DNA of 64,000 bases from Pegea sp. RAD2-039 (Eukaryota > Chordata > Thaliacea > Salpida > Salpidae): positions 248,001 to 312,000 of the forward strand of contig JAQGEQ010000179.1 in NCBI GenBank assembly GCA_034620365.1, read 5' to 3'. The first letter of the stretch is position 1, and each line of letters starts with the position of its first letter. Both the position numbers and the translations under genes were made by a program. A model generated the notes under the pieces. It had not been told where the DNA came from, made no database searches, and saw nothing but the letters and a program-made list of their open reading frames with translations. This document shows positions 23,426 to 33,831 of the stretch, in pieces.

Positions 23426-25007
23426 CTAAAGTTTACCAACTTCTGCTCTAATTATTGACATGATATCTTGTATTGAATCCCAAACCGATCCGATGAAGCT
23501 TATATTCCATTGAGAAAAAGATTCCACTTGGTTATAATCTAGAACAATTGATTTTTAGTAAATATTCTACTGTATTGTTCATTTAAGCTATTTAAAAGAT
23601 ACAAATTTAAAATTACAATCCAGTATATCTAAAATTAAAGTGACCCTGGATCCTTATCAAAAAATAATTGTAAGTTTTCTTACATGCAACAGTGTCGTTG
23701 TAACTACGAGTGTTCCTTGGTCTCGCCTCGAGCACTAAAACTCTAATTTCCAATTTATCGAACTGTCCAGTTTTTTCATAAGCCGATGCGAGATGGCTAT
23801 AAAATGACACTGAAAACAAAATGTTTCCAATGAAAAACTGTTTCGATTATTTCAGATAGTAAAACATCTTCAGTTTTGACATTTAATTAACGTAGAAACT
23901 TTTACCTGGCACTGTTGGGTCTGCAGTTATGTAAAGCATGAGTTTCGGTACATCCGTTCTACTTCCCTCCAAAATTGTCTTTAAGCACGCCAGAAAAAAG
24001 AAATATGATACTTTTGTACAACTATATTCTTGGTTTTCCAACTAAATATATTTTTTGTAAGACTATAGAGTAAACCTGAAAACATATTTTACCGAAATAG
24101 GTGTTGAATATACAGTAGAAAAGTTTCGTACAGCTCCATCACAAGTTGAGCTCTTAGTAAAGTAGGCAAAGCGTGACTTTGAATAATTAGAATAACGATA
24201 GGACTTTTCAATTCTGAAATCGAAAAGAGTTAGCTTTATTAGGCTATTAAAATCCAATCCCTTTTATAGTATTTTTTTAAGAGAGCGTGATTACAATATG
24301 AATTATTTCACCGTGAAATATTTGCATAAATAACTGTGCTTATCTATCACCATACAAGCATTCATAGAAAATTATAATCTAACCTTTTAAAATTAATACA
24401 CTTTTTTGACCTATCAAAGCTCTTTAACAAAATAAAATGAATGCTTTTATTATACTATATACTTTATACAGTTCTTTCACAAAATAAAGAATCATTTTAT
24501 AATTACTCAGTTAATGTAGTGAGTTGTTGTATAAAGTTCTTTGCATCAATTGTTTGAAGATAAGTCTGCGAATAAGGTGAAGCCTGGTTTGTTTTTTGAT
24601 AAATTGCATCACAACCATCAATGCTGGGTTCTTCGCTAATTATAGAAATAAAATCTACCACTGGATCATCTGTAAATAATTACACCTTTGCTCATTATTT
24701 TAATCAACAATACTAACTATTATTATTATTTATTTATGTTTTATAATTTTTCAAAATAACTTTTAAAAACTACCTTTCAATCAAACAAACATATATTCAA
24801 TTAAGCTGATACCATAAAAGAATTCTCATTACCTGGTACTACTTCAGTACTGTTGATAGCTGATTCACCATTGGTTGAATTTGGTTCAAGATATAGCTCA
24901 CCCTGACCACATGGATCAGATTTGAGTTTCAAGAGCAACTGTATATCATCAGCTTGACAGCAATTTGTAAGCAGGTAAATCAAAAGAAGAACAAGTAACC
25001 ATTTCAT
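23426..25007 (-). CDS. Secreted vWA/I-domain-like protein with degenerate metal site
   Basis: Six exons (25007-24833, 24669-24507, 24213-24093, 24041-23906, 23809-23684, 23538-23426) close to 278 codons (277 aa). Residues 1-19 (MKWLLVLLLIYLLTNCCQA) are a clear signal peptide, followed by an N-glycosylation-rich spacer (NST, NGES, NST). The rest has the order of a von Willebrand A fold: a first hydrophobic strand (VVDFISIISEEPSID), a helix (AKNFIQQLTTL), a second strand (SRFAYFTKSS), a helix then VPKLMLYITADPT (where active domains have an LLTDG-like loop), and LEIRVLVLEAR. The MIDAS DxSxS is not preserved, so metal-dependent ligand binding is unlikely. There is no membrane anchor. The domain call is by eye; the gene structure is firm. 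Confidence 0.72.
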
Positions 25008-25493
25008 GATTATTAGTTAAGTTTCTGTTTGTAATTTTTTTATTTAGTTAAATAAACTAAATATAGAAATACTCAGAAAGGTATATTTATAAATAAAATA
25101 GTCAAACCTGTCCATTTTTTAATAAAGCATTTTTTTTCCAGATATTGATAATAAAATTAACAAAAGTTCCAAATTAAAAAGCTTTTTTTAGATTGGTTTG
25201 TTTACAAAGACTGTTATAACTTAAAAAAAACTTTCAACATTATTAATATCTTTCAAAAAACTTGCTTTTATGTTTAAATAAGTGTTGAACTAATACTATT
25301 ATTTTCAAAAACTTGTTTTAAGTAGAAAAATAATATCCGGTTAAATCACCATCTGTTGACATGGCTATGAATAATACTCGGAATGATTTAGAGCATTTGT
25401 CAAAAAATAAAGTACAATACTTAGTTTACATTATTTTAAAAGGCAACTTCAAACATCTTTTTCTATCCCAAACTTATAGTATTTGTATGTATT
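25008..25493. other. Promoter-side intergenic of the vWA-like gene
   Basis: It holds the acceptor-like AG (25026-25025) before the gene. A plus-strand open frame from 25361 (MAMNNTRNDLEHLSKNK...) runs into repeat copy 2. Without further exons it cannot be supported as a gene. Confidence 0.4.
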
Positions 25494-26100
25494 TTTTCCA
25501 TAAAGTATTCGATGTTTTAGAACATTTTTCGCAATTTTACCTAATTATAAGTCAACTTGTAACACTATAAAAGTTGCTTTTGACTTCTTGAAATTATATA
25601 ACACTTTGAAAACTTTATTATCTTCTATTGATGTTTGAAAACCAAACAACTGTATTTAAGAGCTCGTTACAAAAGTATAGATGAAGGTTGCTTTGATTTT
25701 GACTCATTGAAATATTACTAGCATTGAAGTAGAAAACTCTTAGTACAATAGACAAATAAATTTAATAACTGATATTTTAACAGAAAGACTCGGAACTTTC
25801 TTTTTTAGGTGAATTACTTTAATTGGTTGCTTGATATTTCTTTACAAACTCACAGTTTTGTTTGAATCTTTTGAGTAACAATTCTTTTTAAATAAATATT
25901 AAAAAACTGAAACAATCTGTTTATTTAAAGAGCTTTGATCTTTTGATTATACATATCTTCTAGAAACTGTTCTATTCCAGTGTGATTAATACAATTTTTC
26001 AAACTTGTCGGATTTTGTAGGAAACAAAATTATATGTGCACTTACTGTGTTTGAATTGTTTTAACAGATCATTAATGTGTTGAAGGAAATTATTAATGAG
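25494..26100 (+). repeat. Direct repeat copy 2 (about 610 bp)
   Basis: Same orientation as 22091-22707, about 3.4 kb away. The two copies differ by a few substitutions and small indels (for example CTTGTCATTAGG against CTTGTCGGATTTTGTAGG). The pair brackets the vWA-like gene. Confidence 0.9.
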
Positions 26101-26841
26101 TAAAATGAGTAGGTAACCATTAAAAATTGATCGGTACAATATGCTACTTTTGTTTAAAAACTCATTGCACTCTATACAAGGTCACGTGTTTAGTTTGTTA
26201 AGTAAATTGTGGCCATACAAGTTTTAAAGAGGTACAGAAAGCTAATTACTAAACAACGTTTTATTTGAAAAGATTTCTCAAAACTATGATCATCGTTATT
26301 TCTTAACCAATCAAAATACTGCTAGTAATTTTGCTCAAGTAGTCATAAATATTAATCATCAGTATCCAAAATCCATCTATCCATTTGTAAAATATTTTCA
26401 TCGGAAGCACAAAAAATTCAACGTAAATTGCTCCAAAGTCAATTAATTCTTTATTTGTGGATTAATTTTAATCGTAATCAAATAATTTTCAGACTTGACA
26501 CAAAAGTAAACATTCTATTTGTTTATAAACCATTGCGACAATATATTTTGGCGATATTCAAAAGTTGAGTATAAAAAATGTAGTTTTTTTAAAAACACAA
26601 AAAAGTTTTTTTGACTTTTTAAAAAGTTATTTTAATTCCAGTATGACATTAAGCACAAAGTTTTAATCAGAGATTAATTGGGTCAGCTAAGAACCTTCAA
26701 TCGCAAATAAAGAAATTATTAAAATTTAAAGTGCATATTTGAATAAGGTTATATTCTATTAAATACGGCTGACAAGTATTTGAATATTTTTGTGTCATTT
26801 TACTGTTTCTGTTGATATGAACTCATTAAAGAAAGATACAA
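26101..26841. other. Intergenic, no gene seen
   Basis: AT-rich sequence without open frames or recognisable repeats. It leads into the transposon-rich stretch. Confidence 0.5.
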
Positions 26842-27147
26842 ATGCAGCTAGTGTGCAAGGTAGTTATGACCTATAGTGTATGCTTAGATAGCATCAATGA
26901 CAAGAAATTAACAGGAGTAAAGCACATGCCAGGTGAAGAATGGAGTCATTTCAAATGCTGTATGACAAACGGAGTATTTTATCTCTTATGTAAGGTAAAT
27001 AGTCGCAAAAGGATGCCATTGGTGTCTTCTGGTCTTTTCACATATTTGTTTAAAGACTGTAAAATACTCATTGAAACAAGTGAAAGCAGTTCTATTTTGC
27101 AAAGTACGAACGTACATTCTGGAGCTAAAGTCTATACTAAATCTTAG
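26842..27147 (+). pseudogene. Transposase-like remnant, perhaps piggyBac family
   Basis: An open stretch of about 100 codons without a credible start. It reads INDKKLTGVKHMPGEEW, then a TNGVFYLLCKVNSRKRM block and a following VSSG. The spacing (basic segment, GE-W, NG, then a hydrophobic strand ending in SS) resembles the region after the second catalytic Asp in piggyBac-type transposases. The flanks are closed by stops, so only a fragment survives. The family call is tentative. Confidence 0.35.
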
Positions 27148-27149
27148 GT

Positions 27150-29240
27150 TATATGAACTATCCTAACTTCTATAGAGCTAATTTCAAAAAGATAAACCCC
27201 TATCTCTACTCGCCGAGCTGGAAATGCATGATTAATATAGAGCTATCCTATGTTCTAAACAATTCTATTCAAATATTTGTCCCACTTAAAACTTCCTCCA
27301 TATTAGAATCCAATCGTATTAGAATCCACCACATATTAAACGTTTGTTGAATAAAAAGCGTCTTTTATATAAAAAATATAAAGTAGAAAAGTTATACAAG
27401 CTCAAGTGTAAGAAATATGGAAATTTGTGACAGTCGCTTATCAAGTAAATTTGTTGAATCAAAATTAAACTCCAGATCATCCATACCACTCCTTATTGAT
27501 GAAATTAAAAACCTGTATTTCAGTGACCTTAAAAAAGTTAATCTCTGTGACCAACGCTTTTAGAAAGTCTTCATAAACAACAACAACTGTAAAAACATTA
27601 TTTTTAAAGAGAAAAAATCTAATCTTATGGATGACTTTGCTTTCACTGAATTTGACATTTTCACTGTTGTCTACAATATCAAAGACGAATTTATTCCTAC
27701 TTTAATAAAATATCTATCGATTTTATAATACAGCATGTATCTTATGCTTTTAATTCCTTATTATCTTCCAATTACGTACCTTCACAATAGAAGAATTCCA
27801 TCATTATTGAAGTTTGTAAAAAAGGAGACAGAAATAAACCACTAAATTACCGAGCTGTTTTTCTCACTAGTAGATTCTGCCGAGTCTTTGAATTGATCCT
27901 TTAACAAAAATTTCTGACTTATCTTCTCTACAACAATTTGCTCTCTCATTATCAATTTTGATCCTTTCCTCAAAGATACTCAAGTGACCAGCTGTTGTCT
28001 TGTCTCCAACAGTGGTTATATTCCTCATCAAATAATTTAACAACCAATATCATCTATACAAACATTCACCAGCCTTTGACTTAGTTTCACATCCTATATT
28101 AGTAAAAACTTTCAGACAATTTAAAATTAACCCCACTATTTTCTCTTCGACTGAGCAATTTCTTAAAAATAGGCAACAAGTCATAATTAATAACACTTCC
28201 AAGTTTCCTTTAGTTTTTCAGTGGTGTTCTCCAAGGCAGCATTATGACCCTTCTTCTTTTCAATATTTATATCGATGACATTACAGACAGTTCTATATCA
28301 CTAAATGGTTCTGGAAACTTAATGCCTTTTGTTAACGATGCCAAGCTCTTAGTTACTAAACCACTTGCTCTTCAATCTTCTTTTGAATCCACTAATCTAT
28401 GGCTTCTATTGAGACAACTCAAGCTCGCCACCGACAAGTGTTTCCATCTGTAAATAAATAAAACTTCAAGCTCTAACTCAACTGACTTTTGCTTAAGCAA
28501 CAATAAAATTTTACTTATGTCAGGTCTTTGGAAGACCTGGGAATTGCTACCTCTCAAGACTTAAATTGAACTCACTACACAAATTGGTTCAGAATTGGTT
28601 CATTAACTTAATACCAAATTCTCAAATCTTTTAAGACAAGAAATATACCAAACTTTTCTGTTTGGAGTCCTTACCTTAAAAAGGATTTACAACGTTTGAA
28701 TCCATCCTCATAAGACCATTCACTAGGAGAGCTTTCCTTAGATGTGGCATACCCTTTTCCTAACACAAAGACTGTCTCAATATTAGACCCTTGCAGTATT
28801 AGCACCATTTTTCTGACCTTGTATTACTATTTAAAATATTTTTAAAATCTAAATGGTTTTTGCCATCTTAACTTCATAGATTACTTTGAAGATTGCAATG
28901 TCCTGTATGTCCTCAGAGGCTCTTCATTCAAAATAAAACCGCTAATCAACTTTAATAAGACCCAATGGAGTAACAACTTTTTTGATGGGGTAACCAAGGT
29001 TTGGAATTCCCTTTCCAACTGCATCTGTACATCAAAATCTATCAGCTCTTTTAAAAGTTTGTGAAAAACAAGATTTAAGTAGTTTCTTTAAATGATATGT
29101 AACACTGCTCCTTCACTTTTTTCTTTTATTTTGTCATATCAAATTTTTGATTCATAATCTAAGTTTTGCTTAACTTTAATTAACATTTTACCCCTACAGT
29201 GCTATTGAGTTTGTCACTTGCAGCCATCTATTAATAAATA
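27150..29240 (+). mobile_element. Decayed CR1/jockey-like non-LTR retrotransposon
   Basis: Stop codons and frameshifts break the coding, but landmarks of a reverse transcriptase remain in order. These are KKGDRNKPLNYRAVFLTS (27820-27890), GVLQGSI then LLLFNIYIDDIT (28225-28290), the catalytic-box equivalent FVNDAKLL (28327-28350, with an Asn in place of the first Asp of YADD-type boxes), and the C-terminal VTKVWNSLSN tail (near 29000). The 5' part matches the LINE copy in ABCB6 intron 1. The element is dead. Confidence 0.85.
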
Positions 29241-30210
29241 CATACATAATAATATTTTATTCATAAATTTTGATCACTAATGTTTCAACTAAAGCACAAT
29301 TCATAGCATAAAGTTTAAAGAGAAAGTTGAGAGTAAACTTATCTATTTCAAAACTTAAATCAGTAGTTCTCAACCTATAACAACTTAATTCCACCAAAAT
29401 AATAACATGAAGCATTTTTCTTGAATAAGAATTGAATTACAATTTAATAAACTGAATTATTACTATTGAATCATGTCAAATTAGTCAAATGAAATCATAA
29501 AACAACAAATTAAAAACAACTTTCATGAAAATAAATTGTTAACGTTATTACATTATATAATATATCAAATTATATAATAATATTTATTACATTAAAGCAT
29601 CAGCACTTATTATCTTAATTGCGGTGTAAGACATTGACATGAGACAAGGACATCTTACATTGAAGAGGCTTTAGTCACCTGAATCTGTTATTTTACGGTT
29701 AGTATAATTTTGTTTTGTTGAAAAAAAAGAAAGTTTTAATAAAACTGTTGATTAAACTATCAATAAAAACCCAATGACAACAAAAGACAGGGAAAGAAAA
29801 GGTATCAAACAAGATTAGAATTTGTTGAACTATTTCATGATTATAAGTAAATGCTGAAAGTCAAAGTAAAGAAATGAAAAAACGATTAAGACAAAAACTA
29901 AACTTATAGATATTATATTTTGTACCATTTTTAACAAAGTTTAGAAGTTGGTTAAAGATAATTAAAACAAATGTTTTATGAATTGTTTCGAAAAATCTCA
30001 TTTTTATGAAAGTTTCAATAATTTTAAATTGTCTTTGTCAATAGAAACTTCACTAAAAATCACAAGAAGCAACCATAAAAGTTATAAAATGAATATATCA
30101 TTGAAAATGATCCATCAAAAATTATTCAACCAATTCACCAACAAGGTACTATTATTTCATACATAATAAAAAAATTATAAATGTCTATAAGTTCAAGCAA
30201 ATATTTTGAT
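29241..30210. other. Intergenic between LINE and bZIP gene
   Basis: AT-rich. A 62-codon plus-strand open frame at 29978-30166 has composition no different from its surroundings and is not supported. The bZIP gene's 3' UTR lies at the right end. Confidence 0.45.
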
Positions 30211-30663
30211 TTATTTCCTCTTTATCCAAAATGAAGCTTCTTTGAGTAACTTTTCTTGCACAACTTCTCTAGGCAGCCCAGCTTGATTGGCTATAATTTG
30301 TTGTATATTTTTATGCTGTTCAGTAATTTTACTAACACCTTCTTCCCACAATGGAATTTTTTCTTTTAATTCTTGCAGCTCATTGAGTTTAGATTCTTTT
30401 CTTTTTTTTGCATTCAATCTTGATTTTTTAACAGCTATATTATTTCTATCTCTATGACTATTATAGTCTCCTGTTGGTTTTCTTCTCTTATAGTCATTTA
30501 TTGGGCTTCCAGTAACTTCAAAGGGAAATGAAGAATTACTTACTGTATAAGTAGTTGTTGTATAATTTCTGTCCACTTGTGATTCACAATTAAGATGTGG
30601 AAAAAATTGATCAAAATCAGCCTCTATTGTTTCATCTATATTCATTGTTTGATTTATTCTCAT
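30211..30663 (-). CDS. C/EBP-type bZIP transcription factor (CEBPG-like), intronless
   Basis: A single exon of 151 codons (150 aa) from ATG 30663 to TAA 30211. Residues of about 65-110 contain the C/EBP basic region HRDRNNIAVKKSR, with the N-x-x-A-V-x-x-S-R signature that contacts DNA. A short, imperfect leucine zipper (ESKLNELQELKEKI...) follows. The acidic N-terminus (TIEADFDQFFPHL) could be an activation segment. The small size and lack of other domains resemble C/EBP gamma. A pyrimidine tract ending in CAG lies 12 bases before the ATG, so an upstream leader is spliced on. It sits alone among transposon remnants but shows no decay. Confidence 0.88.
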   Translation of the reverse strand: MRINQTMNIDETIEADFDQFFPHLNCESQVDRNYTTTTYTVSNSSFPFEVTGSPINDYKRRKPTGDYNSHRDRNNIAVKKSRLNAKKRKESKLNELQELKEKIPLWEEGVSKITEQHKNIQQIIANQAGLPREVVQEKLLKEASFWIKRK

Positions 30664-31654
30664 TTTAATAAAAAACTGAAAGTAAAAATTATAATTTAAC
30701 AATAATAGAAAACAATATTAAGTAAAATCTATTTATAAAATAATTAGTCAGTTCAAAAGCATTAATAAAGATAAATATACTTTTTTTAATAGTTTTCACT
30801 ATAAAAATTTAAATCAAAATATATATACTAATAACTATTTAATAATAAGTTATAAGTTTTTACTTAAAAAGGAAAAATGAAATTAATAAAATAAATTAAC
30901 TTAATAAAACTAAATATTTAAATTAAATATTTTTAATGATAACAATTTTTGTAAAAAATATATCTATTTTAAATTCATTAAGCCAAAAAAATGTTGATCT
31001 AAATTTGAGTCAGAATATAATTAATTTAAAACTAACTTTAAACATAATTAACAACATAAAAATAGTTCAGTATTAAACCAAAACTTCTTAGTAGTTTATT
31101 AGTCATAAAGCATGTTAAAGATGTTTGAAATATTAGTTACAATTTAAGCAATAAAACTGTAGCTATATAAAATTTGTTATATACAGCAAAAAAGCCTCAA
31201 GATATCAAAACTAGAAATGATAAGGGGAAAAAATCTCTGCAAAGAAAAGCATTCTAAACTGTATCATAAAATGAACGTTTAAAAGGTTAAATTTGGTATT
31301 TTAAGATTTTGACATCGCAAAGATAATATTTAAGAAACTTTTATTTAAGGATCTTAAATATTTTAAAGATTATATTTAAATTAGTTATATATATAATTAG
31401 TTAGCTGATTCATTAGATTCAAAATTAACTTTATAAAATCTATTCGATAATTAGATATGTATAGCCAGTGGGTTAATAGCTTTTTGAATAAGTTGACCAC
31501 GGCTTGGATCTTCTTCCCGACCCATCACTATAATAAATTCACACATCTCTTTTAAAATTAGATTTAAAAGTATGATTTGAATAATTTGGGGGAAAATTGA
31601 AATATAATTTATGTAAAATTAGAAATAATTAAACTTTAAAAATACATATAAAAC
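30664..31654. other. Intergenic, with a scrap of LINE tail near 31465-31535
   Basis: AT-rich. Around 31465-31535 the words GTGGGTTAATAGC...TCTTCCCGAC resemble the C-terminal LINE tail seen elsewhere in the window. Nothing else was recognised. Confidence 0.4.
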
Positions 31655-32110
31655 TAATAATGGTTTTTGTCATCTTAACTTTAACGAATTCTTTAAAGAT
31701 CACAACCGTTCATAAGTTTTCAGTGGTTTAACATTTAACGTTCAACCTCAGAGGTTCTTCATTCATATTTAAGCTACTTAACAACTTTACTAGCATTCAA
31801 TGGACTAACAGCTTTTTGATAGGGTAACTACGGTTGAAAAATTTTTTTCCGACTCCATCACTACATCAAAATTGTGATCAAGTGATATATAAGCTGGTTT
31901 TGTCACTTTTTTACTTATTTTATCATATAATACATTTTTTATTCGTAATTCATTTTTTACTCATGCTCCGAAATGTTTTTATTCTTTGTATTTTAATTAT
32001 GCTAAATTGTAATACTTAAAACCTTTTGATTATCTTTCTATCCATATTGTTTTGTTATCTTCGATACATTTGACACTCGCAGCCATACGTTGATAGTTAC
32101 ATTCCTAACT
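31655..32110 (+). mobile_element. 5'-truncated LINE tail, third copy of the same family
   Basis: It begins at TGGTTTTTGTCATCTTAAC and follows the 3' end of the 27-29 kb element through its CACTCGCAGCCAT end near 32085. The conceptual tail reads [13 protein letters not shown], then FNNFTSIQW-like sequence with stops. Truncation at the 5' side is the norm for LINE insertions. Confidence 0.75.
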
Positions 32111-32329
32111 TTGTTTTACTTTGCAATGTTCGTATATGTTTATACTACTCTAGTTGTAATGTACTTAAGACATTATCATCATTTTTCTGCAATTATAAGG
32201 TTTTGAGTTTGCTATAAAAGCTCTGCCCAGTTAAACGTAATATACGACGAAGACAGTGGAAATGAAAGTTGGTAAGTTTATTTTCATGAGCCTTCGACTT
32301 ATTATTACGTTTAACGTGGCAGAAAAGGA

Positions 32330-32770
32330 TCTCAAACATAGAAGTCTTAAGGTGCAATAGTCTGACAACAGTATACAGAGCATGCTAAGCAACCGTAGAC
32401 TTTGTTGGCTCGGATACGTCCGTCGGATGAATGACTAATGGGTTTTCAAGAATCTGTTGTATAAGGACCTAGCAAAAGGCAAATGCAATATCAGCCGTCC
32501 CTGTTTCCGTTTTAACAATACCTGCAAGCGCAATGTGTAAACGCTTAATATCAATACCAGCTATTAGAAGGATATTGCGGCGGATCGATCCGAATGGCGC
32601 TCTCTACTTCGCAAACAACTGAAAGAGAGAGAAGAAAAGTCAACTTTAAAGAAAAGAAAGAAATTATAAGCTTCTCTTTCACTGTGTTTTGATCTATTTT
32701 CAATATGATCAAGGAACACCCCGCATGGCCGTTCTCAGCCGAAGAAGGCTCCTATTATTATTATTATAAA
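32330..32770 (+). mobile_element. Remnant of a second LINE type (reverse-transcriptase C-terminus)
   Basis: Conceptual pieces LSNRRLCWLGYVRRMND, then DLAKGKCNISRPCFRF and AADRSEWRSLLRK are the well-known C-terminal end of many non-LTR elements. A tail of AEEGSYYYYY, encoded by (TAT)n, marks the 3' end. Several stops are present, so the element is inactive. It is a different family from the CR1-like copies. Confidence 0.75.
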
Positions 32771-33831
32771 AGCTCTATAAATTGTTACCTACAACCTACA
32801 ACGTCGAGCTAATAAACATAAGACAAAAGTGATTTTAAAGAATTCATAACATGCAAAATATTTTTCCAGGTAAAAGCTTAAATTATAAGCTAACGTGTTC
32901 TTAAAATTTAAGCGCTACATATGTCTCTTGTTAAAATTCCTTAATTTTTACTTGTCGCTTTCATATTTAACTGTTGCTTAAGTCATTTTCTCAAAAAGAA
33001 AGAGTTGATAATTATTAGAAATTAAACTATTTTTTAGTATCTTGTTCTGAAAATCTTTCTCAAAGCTTTTAACTAATTAAAATTATCTGTAGAGCCTCTA
33101 AGATCATATTTTGTAAATAAAATACATAAAGTTCATCATATAATATAAAGTATTTATATAGTACAGACTTTTTTTTATCTTTTTTTCATTACCACTTTTC
33201 TTTATTTTAATTTGATAAAGCTTGTCAAGTGCTATAATAAATAGTTAAATAAAGTCTAATGAAGATAATAAACTTATTACTGTTGATTATAGAAAGTTAT
33301 TTTTGATAATTAGTCTTTGGTTTTTGTTTTTTATAAACGATACAACGAGTATAAGATTTATTTCTTTTACAGAAAATTAGCAAAATATTTGCAAAATCAG
33401 TCTGGATAAACTGAATCAAAGTATATGGACAGCTGCGGTATATTAATGATAAAATATTGTTTTTTATGTCAACTACTTCGATGTTACATCGCTTTTACTA
33501 ATCTGACAAAATTTTAGCAGCTCATCAACTTGTTTTAAAATTTTTTCATTAAAATCCTTTTTCTAACGTATTCATATCTCTTTTGCAGACTTTATCAAAA
33601 CCTCAAAACTAGGCTACTTTTAATCAGTACTATTTGGGAATCAGTACTATTTGAAGTCTTTTTTGTAAAGGTTATGCTCGAATTATATTCTATAGAAGTA
33701 TTTTTCGCCCTTAGAAACTTTCGTAACTAAGTGACGTCATTTTATCAACAACAAATCGTAACTTGATGTAAGATTGAAATAATATAAAACGCTATGAAAA
33801 TGAGGTCTTATCATTTCACAATTATTTTAAA
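32771..33831. other. Intergenic upstream of the NLR
   Basis: About 1 kb of AT-rich DNA with no coding signal. It should contain the NLR promoter. Unlike most genes here, no acceptor-like AG was found close to the NLR ATG. Confidence 0.5.

Noticed and set aside
25361..25570. Plus-strand open frame MAMNNTRNDLEHL...
   Set aside because: It runs into the non-coding direct repeat, has no downstream exon, and copy 1 of the repeat lacks it.
22091..26100. The 610-bp direct repeats as LTRs of a retrovirus-like element around the vWA-like gene
   Set aside because: No TG...CA ends, primer-binding site, polypurine tract or gag/pol coding lies between them. The enclosed gene is on the opposite strand with introns.
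29978..30166. 62-codon plus-strand open frame before the bZIP gene
   Set aside because: Base composition is that of the background, with no motif, splice partner or conserved feature.
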